22,174 nucleotides of DNA from Paulinella micropora. Its lineage: Eukaryota; Cercozoa; Imbricatea; Euglyphida. The position numbers and the translations under genes are program-made. Numbering within the stretch: the stretch's first letter is position 1; every line of letters begins with the position of its first letter. Positions 1 through 8,318 of this stretch are shown here, piece by piece. Under the pieces are notes generated by a model, which was not told the origin of the DNA, searched no databases, and saw only the letters and a program-made list of their open reading frames with translations. The DNA is taken from the NCBI GenBank assembly GCA_009731375.1, contig BJOX01000020.1, forward strand, positions 111,350-133,523, in the 5' to 3' direction.

Positions 1-3000
1 TGAACGACCGTGAGGTCGATCACCTCCTCCTCCTCCTCCGCCCCCTCTGCCTCCCTGATCTGCGCCTCCAACTCCTCCCACTCCTTCCAGATGGTGACAA
101 CAAACCTTCCTAACTCCTCCTCCACCTCTTCTGGGACAGGGATAAACAAAACGCCGAGCATCGCCGCCATCTTTTCATCCTCCCCCTTCAGCCATTCCTC
201 TTTGAAGAGCCTCATCTCCTCCTCTGCCTCCCGCAGTTCCCTGTGATAAAGCCCTCCTCGATTCAGCATGAGGGGCTGCCGGGCTTGCGCCTCATCGATA
301 AACTTAAACAGTGCCTCACGAGAGCTCGCAAACGTTGGGCAATGCAGCAGGAAGTGACGTAACGACTCGTTAACCTCAGTGCCACACAAGGCGAAACAGC
401 TTGAGCAGTCCGGCGAGCATGAGCCAAATTTGGATCGGTAGAGGCGAAGGCGATTGTTGCAGCTCAACAATCGCCTTCTGATAAGGTTGTGACTTCCCCC
501 CTCCAGCGCCCGCCAACGTGGGAAAGCAGAGCGGGAAGACATCTGGCTAAGCAGCACCCTAAGCCCATCAGAGGGCTTAGCCTGCCGCTCCCAGCCAGCT
601 ACTTCCTGCCGGACAGACCATTGCTTTACCACCTCGTTCCAGTTCGCCAGAGCGGCCCGCCAGTCCTTATCATCTACCGTGCCATCTTCGTTCACGACCC
701 GCTTGAGCGCATCCAAGCCCTCCCGCAGCCTGTGATCTGCTAAGATCAAATTTTCCGTATCTTCCTTCCATTTGCACCGACCCGTGTTGTAAAGCCTGCG
801 TGTTAGCGCTGTGTTGCCCAGTAACTCGATGCGCCCTAGGAACCGAAGCCGGGCCGCCTTGGCAAGGATGCTAAAACTCGGCGTGCGGCCTAAACCCCTG
901 GTGATGCAGCCGCTTGTGCGCGTACCAACACCCAAGATGACCCGCAGGGGCGCTACCAACGCGCCCTCCAGCTTACTCAGCTTGTTGGCGCCCGGCAGAT
1001 CCCAAAAAGCCGATGCGTAAAGCAACTTTGCGCCAACCATTTGCTGCCAATTCATCAGCCGAAGACGCGCTGGAACTTGGTGGGCAATCCACAGGGGGTA
1101 GTAGGCAGCCGTTCCCGCTACAGTGATTTCCGCCGCCCGCTTCGCTTGCAGTTTATCGGAGAGGGTGTCCGTGAGCAGAACTCCCAGGTATTTGTAGTGG
1201 TCAGTGACGTTGAGAACCTTGCCCCGGAACCTCACGCATGGGGGCGACTTTTTTGACTTGGCATGCCCATATATCGGCATGACTTCCGTCTTGCCCGGTT
1301 TCAGGTTGATTTCAAGCCGATAGTCCTCCACGAATGTCGCCACGACATTTACAATCTGTTGAAGCTCCGTGACACTATGCGCAATTACCGCAACGTCGTC
1401 GGCGTAAAGCAGGGTCCGTATGTCTTCGATGCGGTTGAGGTCCTCGATCTCCAACTCTTTCGCGATTCGGACCGTTAGCTCATCCATGAAGACGTTGAAC
1501 AGCGACGGTGACAACGGCGACCCTTGCTGAACTCCCATCTCTTCCAGCACTTCACCAGTGAGTTCGCCATCGACTAGCACTCGCGATGACGTTCTTCGGT
1601 AAAAACGCCGCAGAATGCGATAGAACTTGCCCTGTACCCCCATCTGGGTTAGCCTCTGAAACAACCCGGCCCGCCAAACCGTAGGGAATGCCTTTCTCAG
1701 ATCCACGAACAAAACGAAAGAACGGAGGCCAGCTTGTTGTCTAAGGCGCAGACGCTCCTTAAGGACAAAAATCTGGTCCCCCGTACTACGTTTTGGCCGG
1801 AACCCACCCTGCTCTGGGCGAAGCCTGCCCGGCTGATCGATGAAAGCCGTAAGCCTCGCCGCCATAAGGGACAGATACATCTTACCCAGACAGCTCAGAA
1901 TCGCGATGTCTCTCCAATTTTCCGGATCGGTTGGGTCGCCTCCTTTTGGGATGTTGACGATAATCGCTTTGCCCCAGTCGCTGGGGGTGTATTCGCACGA
2001 TTTCAACCAGTTGAAGAAGCGCACCAGAAAGCTCACAATCCGCGTGCCTCCGTACTTGAGCATCTCGTTCTTGATCTTATCCGGTGAGCACGCTTTGTGA
2101 TTCTGGAGATTTTCCTGGCAGAGCTCCACTTCCTTCTCGGTGTAATCATAGTCCAGCGGGCCCGTCTCAGTCCGGATCTCCTCGGCTTGCGCCATGGCCT
2201 CGAATTGGTCGCGCAGGTTGTCGTTATACTGGAAGGTTTCGCGGGCCTTCCGCTCGGGTTCAATCCGCGCTGCTTCATCATCGGAACCGACTTCCTCTAC
2301 ACATGCATCCTCCAAAAACTGATTTTCTTTGGGGACCACCATACGTCGGCGGTATTCTTCCCATTCTTGTAGTTTTTCCTGGAGTGTGCATGCCAGAGTG
2401 CCATCGGGCTTCCGAATAGGAGCAGAAGCTTTGCACCGCCGAACTCCGCCCAAACGCTTTGACAGCTTCCAGTACGTGGCCATGGTAGCGCTCCTGAAGT
2501 TGGCAGCGGTGTCATTCTGGACCCGCTTCCACGCTTGCTCCTTCTTCTCCTTGCATAACCTTCTGACCGCCTTCCTCGCTTCTTTATATCTTTGCCAGGC
2601 CTCTCGGTTGGCCTCATTCCTTCGCCAGAGGCCGTATGCCTCTCTCCGTCGCGCAATCGCTTCCCTAAGACTCTCATCAAACCATGCATTAGTAAACCCT
2701 GGCCTAATCACCCGAACTCCCAAGACCTTCGCGGCCGCGCCCGTGAAAGCTCGGACCACTAAGCTAGCGACCCTATCTACCTCCTGCTGAAGCTCATCCG
2801 GGTCCTCCACTGCTGATAGATCTGGGAGGCCATCTGGCAACAGCCCCGATATACCAGCTGCAAAGGTCTCGTCGTACTTCAACCTAAGCTTAGACAGCTC
2901 ACTCTCCTTACCCTCAACTACCCTGCCTATCAAGCGCTCTGCCTTGAATGCTTTGTACCTCTTTACCTGCTTTTTGGGGGGTGGCTGTCCCCCCCAGACC

Positions 3001-4661
3001 AGTTCCGCCCACACAGCTTTGTGGTCGGTATCAAGGTCTACCTCGTCGACGCCGAAGCTTGCCTCCTCCGCCAGCTCGGAAGAGACGCAGATGTAATCCA
3101 GTAGATGCCTTCGTCCACCTACATTTTCCTGCCTAGACCACCAATATTTGTCCCCCCGTGGTTGCGAAAACCCACTGAGATTGCGCAACCCCGTGGCAAC
3201 AAGCATCGCAGCCAGCAACTCACCATTCTCACTCCTAACCCCTCTACCCCTCCCATCTATCTCGCCAAAGAGGCCCACCACTCCCTCCTCCCGCGCTATT
3301 CTGGCGGGCCCCAGCTTAGCATTAGCATCACCAACCGTAACCACATGACCTTTGGTGGCGAAGTAGGAGACGGCCGCCTGCCACGCCTCATAGGCTGCAA
3401 TAGATTCCTCTCGTTGATTTTCTTGGGGGAAGTAGCCGTTGCCGACGAACACATCCGACGCCGTCGCGCTCCCAGACGACAGCCTCACCCACAATTGCTG
3501 TGGGTGTGGAACAGGCGCCTGTACAATGGTAGCGCACGGTGCCAGATAGTTGGCCACCAACGTCAAGACTCCCCCCAAGAGACGCGAGCCCGCACCAGTT
3601 GCAGCCGCTTTGCCGAGGACTGCGAAGCCGTCGACTTGGAGCTTCTCCACCTTCTGCGACGATAGGTTGTGCTCCTGGACTCCGACGATCACCCAGCCTC
3701 GCTCCTTGTAGTGCTCCGGCCATTCCCCAAAGCCTGGGCTATCCGCACCCACTTTGCCTTGCCAATTATGTGAGGCCACCCTCAGTGGGAAGCCTTTCAC
3801 AAATTGGGAAGAACGAAGCTGATGCCGATGCCTGCGCTTCGGTTGAGCCCGCCTGGAGCCCTCCGCCACCCTCCACGGCCCATCCTGCACCCTCCGCCCC
3901 AGCTCCTCCAGCTCCCGCATCCCGCCCCACTCCGCCAAGGGAGATTCACCGCTTGAGGCTTCGCCCTGGGGCTCGTCGACTTCCACGTCGAGCACCCAGT
4001 AGCCAAATCCCTGCTTGCGAAGCTCCCTCTGCATCTCTACATACTGGGCACCCCCCCGTGCAGCCCGCTGCTTCTCTCTTTCCCGGAAAGTCCTACCCGT
4101 CGCAACGTGAACCTTTCCCGTGAAGAACTTACGCTCCCGCAGCAGCCGCACCATCTTCTCCGCCTCCTCACAAGACGCACATTTAATCCGCAAATGTCGC
4201 CCACTACCTCTGCCCGCGAATTCCACCTCGACTTCCCCGAGACCGAGAATTCGGAGCTCTCGCGCCATGACCACTGTCTGAGAGACATGCGATAGCCCCC
4301 ATACTATGCAACATCTCTTATCCAGCTCATTTCGTACCTTCCTCCGCCACCTCCTCGGTGGCGGTACCGCTTGCCACACGCCGTGACCAGACCTTTCCGG
4401 ACGTGACTTCTCTTCCGAGGTTGGGGAGGGTGATCGAGATGCAGCAGGATTGCTGGCTCTACGTGATTCAGGTTGCCCGTCAGGTACGCGAGCACTCGAC
4501 CACCCCACCCCGGCCGAGTAGCCATCGCCACCCGCAGGCGCACTCCCACGGGGAACGTCTAAACCTGAAGGATTACCGCCTTGACCCATAGGGCCAGCAC
4601 TAGCGGCCGCGCTCTTCGCATAAGAACCTGACATAAGTGGTATGGGACCCCGGTGCCGCAT
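1..4661 (-). CDS. Non-LTR (LINE) retrotransposon polyprotein: RRM-like + AP endonuclease + reverse transcriptase + Cys/His cluster (3' end outside window)
   Basis: The frame is open without a stop from the TAA at 4707-4709 to the left edge. The first ATG is at 4661, giving 1,553 complete codons. Residues about 130-245 resemble LINE ORF1p (an RRM-like fold, then an R-T-x-R-E-R basic stretch). The endonuclease begins near residue 299 (ASHNWQG), with QEHNL (E330), VGDANAKLG (D445, N447), LDYI (D522) and TDHKAV (D546, H547). RT motifs are NEMLKYGG, GFRPKRSTGDQ, FVDLRKAF (D987), GVQQGSPLSP (G1043) and YADD (1086-1089). A Cys/His cluster follows at C1415, C1419, C1422, C1426, H1436, H1440, C1441. 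By family knowledge the enzyme nicks DNA and primes reverse transcription at the nick. All key catalytic residues are present, so it could be active or recently active. The clade is not assigned, and the 3' UTR and tail are outside the window. Confidence 0.93.
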   Translation of the reverse strand, partial: MRHRGPIPLMSGSYAKSAAASAGPMGQGGNPSGLDVPRGSAPAGGDGYSAGVGWSSARVPDGQPESRRASNPAASRSPSPTSEEKSRPERSGHGVWQAVPPPRRWRRKVRNELDKRCCIVWGLSHVSQTVVMARELRILGLGEVEVEFAGRGSGRHLRIKCASCEEAEKMVRLLRERKFFTGKVHVATGRTFREREKQRAARGGAQYVEMQRELRKQGFGYWVLDVEVDEPQGEASSGESPLAEWGGMRELEELGRRVQDGPWRVAEGSRRAQPKRRHRHQLRSSQFVKGFPLRVASHNWQGKVGADSPGFGEWPEHYKERGWVIVGVQEHNLSSQKVEKLQVDGFAVLGKAAATGAGSRLLGGVLTLVANYLAPCATIVQAPVPHPQQLWVRLSSGSATASDVFVGNGYFPQENQREESIAAYEAWQAAVSYFATKGHVVTVGDANAKLGPARIAREEGVVGLFGEIDGRGRGVRSENGELLAAMLVATGLRNLSGFSQPRGDKYWWSRQENVGGRRHLLDYICVSSELAEEASFGVDEVDLDTDHKAVWAELVWGGQPPPKKQVKRYKAFKAERLIGRVVEGKESELSKLRLKYDETFAAGISGLLPDGLPDLSAVEDPDELQQEVDRVASLVVRAFTGAAAKVLGVRVIRPGFTNAWFDESLREAIARRREAYGLWRRNEANREAWQRYKEARKAVRRLCKEKKEQAWKRVQNDTAANFRSATMATYWKLSKRLGGVRRCKASAPIRKPDGTLACTLQEKLQEWEEYRRRMVVPKENQFLEDACVEEVGSDDEAARIEPERKARETFQYNDNLRDQFEAMAQAEEIRTETGPLDYDYTEKEVELCQENLQNHKACSPDKIKNEMLKYGGTRIVSFLVRFFNWLKSCEYTPSDWGKAIIVNIPKGGDPTDPENWRDIAILSCLGKMYLSLMAARLTAFIDQPGRLRPEQGGFRPKRSTGDQIFVLKERLRLRQQAGLRSFVLFVDLRKAFPTVWRAGLFQRLTQMGVQGKFYRILRRFYRRTSSRVLVDGELTGEVLEEMGVQQGSPLSPSLFNVFMDELTVRIAKELEIEDLNRIEDIRTLLYADDVAVIAHSVTELQQIVNVVATFVEDYRLEINLKPGKTEVMPIYGHAKSKKSPPCVRFRGKVLNVTDHYKYLGVLLTDTLSDKLQAKRAAEITVAGTAAYYPLWIAHQVPARLRLMNWQQMVGAKLLYASAFWDLPGANKLSKLEGALVAPLRVILGVGTRTSGCITRGLGRTPSFSILAKAARLRFLGRIELLGNTALTRRLYNTGRCKWKEDTENLILADHRLREGLDALKRVVNEDGTVDDKDWRAALANWNEVVKQWSVRQEVAGWERQAKPSDGLRVLLSQMSSRSAFPRWRALEGGSHNLIRRRLLSCNNRLRLYRSKFGSCSPDCSSCFALCGTEVNESLRHFLLHCPTFASSREALFKFIDEAQARQPLMLNRGGLYHRELREAEEEMRLFKEEWLKGEDEKMAAMLGVLFIPVPEEVEEELGRFVVTIWKEWEELEAQIREAEGAEEEEEVIDLTVV

Positions 4662-5290
4662 TGATCGAGTTGTAAACTCGATAAATGAGGACCCAGGTGG
4701 GGTTATTTAAAGCTCAATTAATAAAAAGCATACGTGTACGTATGTATAGGAATACACACAAACACTCACCTGCATCCGTAACCAGGCACGAGGCAGGACC
4801 CGCTGTGTATCATCGAGGTAGGTGTCGTGGCAAACCACCCTGCGTCCGATAAACGCTGCAAGTGAGTCATCTACCGAGAGCACAGAGTGACAGGCCCGTG
4901 CACGTGTACCCACCACCCCATAACCCTCCGCCAGAGCAACCCCATGGCATCCGCAGGATGAGCACGAAGAGTGCTGAGAGAGAGGGTGAGCCAGGAGCCC
5001 CGCTCCGGTCCGTCGTTACTTTGGTCATGTAGTCGTTTCAAGGCTTGTGGTAAGGTATAGGGCCTCTCGCCTTCGTAAAAACTCCGACCGACAGTAGTTT
5101 GGTTGACCATCCTTCGCGGTGACCCTCTGAACACAACCCCCTCCCCCAGTGCCCACCCCTTGTGATTCCAGAGGCCACCCCGAGCCAAGAGCCATGAGTA
5201 TGATGAGCAACTCACATGAGTTACTCTCAGTAATTGGGACCCGTCTCATAAATCAATGGAACGCTTATCGTGCGCCCCTCATAGGCTCAG
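4655..5290 (-). repeat. Upstream repeat, copy A (probable LINE 5' UTR)
   Basis: This block lies directly upstream of the LINE ATG and is repeated, diverged, at 5578-6366. Shared stretches include GGGGTTATTTAAAGCTCAA, CACCCTGCGTCCGATA, GAGTCATCTACCGAGA, CCATGGCATCCGCA, GGGCCTCTCGCCTTC and GAGGCCACCCCGAGCCAAGA, all in the same order and orientation. Copy A lacks the minisatellite found in copy B. Open frames in it are short and do not look like protein. Confidence 0.8.
4703..4712 (-). promoter_or_regulatory. TATA-like box upstream of the LINE ORF
   Basis: Minus-strand CTTTAAATAA lies 42 bases upstream of the ATG at 4661. The same box at exactly the same distance from an ATG occurs in copy B. 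Conservation in register between diverged copies suggests function, but initiation is not shown. A start 25-30 bases downstream would leave a very short leader. Confidence 0.45.
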
Positions 5291-5320
5291 CCCGCCCATG
5301 TGAAAGCTAGGCCTCGCCCA

Positions 5321-5337
5321 AAGCAAAGCAAAGCAAA
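5321..5337. repeat. Short (CAAAG)n run next to a gap
   Basis: About three units of CAAAG run into the N gap, so the true length is unknown. A similar CTTTG run occurs at 21207-21220 on the same strand reading. Confidence 0.7.
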
Positions 5338-5392
5338 NNNNNNNNNNNNNNNNNNNNNNNNNNNNNNNNNNNNNNNNNNNNNNNNNNNNNNN
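5338..5392. other. Assembly gap (55 N)
   Basis: Unknown bases lie between the two upstream-repeat copies. The junction between copy A and the sequence before copy B therefore cannot be read. Confidence 0.99.
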
Positions 5393-5577
5393 CCTCGTCA
5401 CAACCACTCATCGGCGTGAGCTCATAGCTGTGTGCGACATAGGTACAAGAGCAAGAGGAGAAACAGTGTGCCAGCGTGGATGTGTGGGTGAGGCAGTGCG
5501 GTGAGGCAAAGCAGCGATGCCAGTCGAATCCCTGGAGACGGAACCTAGCATCAAAAACATCGTATACGTCTACCCCA
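5393..5577. other. Unassigned spacer between upstream-repeat copies
   Basis: No convincing coding frame or repeat is seen. On the minus strand it lies just downstream of the copy-B ATG (5586), where the LINE ORF would continue. Instead the frame stops after 11 codons and shows no similarity by eye to the LINE N-terminus. Confidence 0.4.
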
Positions 5578-5627
5578 GGCCTCCATCCACCGAGTGGTGA
5601 GCTCGATAAAAGAAGACCCGAGTGGGG

Positions 5628-5637
5628 TTATTTAAAG
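5628..5637 (-). promoter_or_regulatory. TATA-like box in copy B
   Basis: Minus-strand CTTTAAATAA, identical to the copy-A box and with the same spacing to an ATG. Any activity is inferred. Confidence 0.35.
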
Positions 5638-5670
5638 CTCAACCCTTAAAAAAGCATAAACATGTACGCC

Positions 5671-5814
5671 GCCAGGAACCCAACAACAATAACATAGCAG
5701 CCAGGAACCCAACAACAATAACATAGCAGCCAGGAACCCAACAACAATAACATAGCAGCCAGGAACCCAACAACAATAACATAGCAGCCAGGAACCCAAC
5801 AACAATAACATAGC
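5671..5814. repeat. 29-bp minisatellite, 5 units
   Basis: Five head-to-tail units start at 5671, 5700, 5729, 5758 and 5787. Each begins GCCAGGAACCCAACAAC and ends ATAACATAGCA. The units are identical by eye except that the last lacks its final A. The array sits inside copy B, where copy A has unrelated sequence, so it expanded after the two copies diverged. Confidence 0.97.
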
Positions 5815-6434
5815 TTCCGTAACCAGCCTTCAGGAACCCGCCTCAGTTACCCGCCCCCGTAACCAGGCCAGAGACGTGACGTACTATGCATCATTGAGGT
5901 GTCGTGGCAAGCCACCCTGCGTCCGATAGAAGCTACAAAAGAGTCATCTACCGAGAACACTAAGTGACAGGCCCGGTCACATGCACCCAACACGTCCCGA
6001 CCCTCCGCCAGAGCATCCCCATGGCATCCGCAAAGTGAGCACGAGGGGTTCTGGGAGAGAGGGTGAGTCAGGAGCCCCGCGTCCAGGCAGTCGCTACTGT
6101 GGCAGTTGAGTGATTTCAAGGCTTGTGGAAATGTGTGGGGCCTCTCGCCTTCATACCCACTCATACCGACAGTAGTTTAGTTAACCAACCTGTCCAGTGA
6201 CCCACTGAGCCCAACCACCTCCCTCAGATAACCCCCACCCCCCGCACTCACCCCGAGTGATACCAGAGGCCACCCCGAGCCAAGAGCCGTGAGCGTGGTG
6301 AGAGAGCTTCTCTCAGTAAAAGTTCCCGTCTCATGAATCAGTGGAGCACTGATTATGTACCCCCATAACAAGCTGCCATCGGCCCCAACCCCGCCGTGTG
6401 GCGGTGGCACCCAACCATGTATTGGTGCCCCCCA

Positions 6435-6473
6435 AAATAATAATAATAATAATAATAATAACAATAATAATAG
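6435..6473. repeat. (AAT)n microsatellite; possible SINE tail
   Basis: An AAT run with one C interruption. On the minus strand it reads (ATT)n and follows the SINE candidate body, in the position of a 3' tail. Confidence 0.9.
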
Positions 6474-6605
6474 TGCTTCTCTGTCAATGGCTGATGCATT
6501 TCTGCACATGCGCCTCCATCGTCTCACCCGTGAGGGGAGTACGAAGAATTGACGATAAGCTCTAATGACACCCCCGCAAGGGCAGTTCCAACACTTCCAG
6601 ACGGG

Positions 6606-6667
6606 CCGGTATGTTCAATGAAAATACTGGTCCAGAAATAGACCGGTATGTTCAATGAAAATACTGG
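6606..6667. repeat. 25-bp direct repeat (two copies) beside the tRNA-like head
   Basis: Identical 25-base copies lie at 6606-6630 and 6643-6667, beginning CCGGTATGTTC and ending AAATACTGG. They are separated by 12 bases. On the minus strand they follow immediately after the tRNA-like 3' end. Confidence 0.93.
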
Positions 6668-6739
6668 TGGCACCGACGGGAATCGAACTGGCGACAGGGC
6701 CCAGATGGTAGAACTTGACCACTGGGCTATCACGGTGTC
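6664..6739 (-). pseudogene. tRNA-like sequence (SINE head or tRNA pseudogene)
   Basis: The minus strand reads an A-box-like TAGCCCAGTGGTCAAG and a B-box-like AGTTCGATTCCCG. The end segments GACACCG and CGGTGCC pair at six of seven positions. The 3' end continues as CACCA. The D arm carries extra bases and one mismatch, so it is not a clean functional tRNA. RNA polymerase III promoter boxes are nevertheless recognisable. Confidence 0.6.
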
Positions 6740-6740
6740 C

Positions 6741-6752
6741 AATAATAATAAC

Positions 6753-6823
<71 letters not shown>
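6741..6823. repeat. (AAT)n microsatellite
   Basis: More than 80 bases of AAT units with one C interruption, directly abutting the 5' end of the tRNA-like sequence. Poly-Asn, poly-Ile or poly-Tyr frames across it are not genes. Confidence 0.97.
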
Positions 6824-6825
<2 letters not shown>

Positions 6826-6829
6826 GTAA

Positions 6830-6895
6830 TGTGACACCGCCTACCTTAGGAGACCCCCTACTTTAGGAGACCCCCTTACCTGACCTTACCTACTC
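6830..6895. repeat. Outlying CTACCTTA-type units
   Basis: ACCGCCTACCTTAGGAGACC and a CTACTTTAGGAGACCCCC variant lie between AAT arrays. They carry the same core as the 16.9-18.1 kb satellite, about 10 kb from the main array. Confidence 0.7.
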
Positions 6896-6931
6896 CCCTC
6901 TTTGTCTCTTATCAGTCCCTCTCTTTCTTAG

Positions 6932-6981
6932 CAATAATAATAGTAATAGTACTTAATAATAATAATAATAATAATAATAGT
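6932..6981. repeat. (AAT)n microsatellite, interrupted
   Basis: AAT units broken by AGT and CTT triplets. It is the third AAT tract within 600 bases. Confidence 0.93.
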
Positions 6982-7080
6982 GTATCTCCTGCCAATTGCT
7001 GAGCCAAAAGGCCATGTGCATCCAGTCCTCCATTCCATAAGGAAAGTCTCCACACCAATCGGTGGAATAAAGGAAGTGAC

Positions 7081-7967
7081 NNNNNNNNNNNNNNNNNNNN
7101 NNNNNNNNNNNNNNNNNNNNNNNNNNNNNNNNNNNNNNNNNNNNNNNNNNNNNNNNNNNNNNNNNNNNNNNNNNNNNNNNNNNNNNNNNNNNNNNNNNNN
7201 NNNNNNNNNNNNNNNNNNNNNNNNNNNNNNNNNNNNNNNNNNNNNNNNNNNNNNNNNNNNNNNNNNNNNNNNNNNNNNNNNNNNNNNNNNNNNNNNNNNN
7301 NNNNNNNNNNNNNNNNNNNNNNNNNNNNNNNNNNNNNNNNNNNNNNNNNNNNNNNNNNNNNNNNNNNNNNNNNNNNNNNNNNNNNNNNNNNNNNNNNNNN
7401 NNNNNNNNNNNNNNNNNNNNNNNNNNNNNNNNNNNNNNNNNNNNNNNNNNNNNNNNNNNNNNNNNNNNNNNNNNNNNNNNNNNNNNNNNNNNNNNNNNNN
7501 NNNNNNNNNNNNNNNNNNNNNNNNNNNNNNNNNNNNNNNNNNNNNNNNNNNNNNNNNNNNNNNNNNNNNNNNNNNNNNNNNNNNNNNNNNNNNNNNNNNN
7601 NNNNNNNNNNNNNNNNNNNNNNNNNNNNNNNNNNNNNNNNNNNNNNNNNNNNNNNNNNNNNNNNNNNNNNNNNNNNNNNNNNNNNNNNNNNNNNNNNNNN
7701 NNNNNNNNNNNNNNNNNNNNNNNNNNNNNNNNNNNNNNNNNNNNNNNNNNNNNNNNNNNNNNNNNNNNNNNNNNNNNNNNNNNNNNNNNNNNNNNNNNNN
7801 NNNNNNNNNNNNNNNNNNNNNNNNNNNNNNNNNNNNNNNNNNNNNNNNNNNNNNNNNNNNNNNNNNNNNNNNNNNNNNNNNNNNNNNNNNNNNNNNNNNN
7901 NNNNNNNNNNNNNNNNNNNNNNNNNNNNNNNNNNNNNNNNNNNNNNNNNNNNNNNNNNNNNNNNNNN
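7081..7967. other. Assembly gap (887 N)
   Basis: No sequence. Open frames that cross it consist mainly of unknown residues and are not supported. The 100 bases on the left (6982-7080) and 260 on the right (7968-8233) show no recognisable gene. Confidence 0.99.
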
Positions 7968-8233
7968 GGCAGATTTACTATATCTGAGGCGTACTGATGC
8001 AGCTAATGGCATATCCTCAACGGACATAAGCCTCCAATACCCTTGTTCGAGGTCCTCCACCCCCCCGTGTCAGTCTCTCGCCTGATGATCGGGGCCACCG
8101 ATGGAGCTCCTGAGGGCAAGACTGCACTAAGCCGAGGTTATTCCGCAGTCCCAGCAACCTCTTGCAAGACGTCACCGAATGTGCAAGTGCATACACCAAG
8201 CGCGGTTGCTAGAGCTGCCTCGAAACCCCACCC

Positions 8234-8312
<79 letters not shown>
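8234..8312. repeat. (AAT)n microsatellite truncating a gypsy-like element
   Basis: A nearly perfect AAT array. The plus-strand integrase coding sequence begins immediately after it, so the microsatellite marks the 5' break of that element. Confidence 0.97.
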
Positions 8313-8318
8313 GTAGTA

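Larger units (their letters stand above)
1..5290 (-). mobile_element. Non-LTR retrotransposon, 5' end to near the end of its ORF
   Basis: The element covers the polyprotein ORF and the immediately upstream repeat copy A, taken here as its 5' UTR or promoter. The 5' limit near 5290 is inferred only from where similarity to the second upstream copy fades, close to the gap at 5338. No target-site duplication can be judged because the 3' end is missing. Confidence 0.7.
5578..6366 (-). repeat. Upstream repeat, copy B (second LINE 5' end)
   Basis: This is a diverged copy of 4655-5290 in the same orientation. It keeps the TTTAAATAA box (5628-5637) and an ATG (5584-5586) at the same 42-base spacing. 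The frame after this ATG closes after 11 codons, so copy B drives no ORF. It is longer than copy A because of the minisatellite at 5671-5814. It is either a tandem promoter monomer of the same LINE or the 5' stump of a second element. Confidence 0.78.
6474..6739 (-). mobile_element. Candidate tRNA-derived SINE
   Basis: A tRNA-like head (6664-6739), a body with a 25-bp direct repeat, and an ATT-rich tail (6435-6473) together look like a SINE on the minus strand. The (AAT)n array at 6741 touches its 5' end. Full length would be about 266 bases plus tail. No second copy is present in the window, so family status is unproven. Confidence 0.5.

Noticed and set aside
489-4591. Many plus-strand open frames of 60-190 codons opposite the LINE
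   Set aside because: They are antisense shadows of the GC-rich LINE coding sequence and lack protein-like motifs. The minus frame carries all the family motifs.
4663-6366. The two upstream repeats as LTRs of an LTR retrotransposon
   Set aside because: The space between them is only about 300 bases with no gag/pol, and copy A runs straight into a LINE ORF. LTRs cannot be fully excluded because of the gap at 5338-5392.
6664-6739. Functional tRNA gene
   Set aside because: Extra bases before the A box and mismatches in the acceptor and D stems; better explained as a SINE head or pseudogene.
6912-8060. Long frames on both strands across the N gap
   Set aside because: They consist almost entirely of unknown residues from the 887-N gap; the readable ends show no motif.
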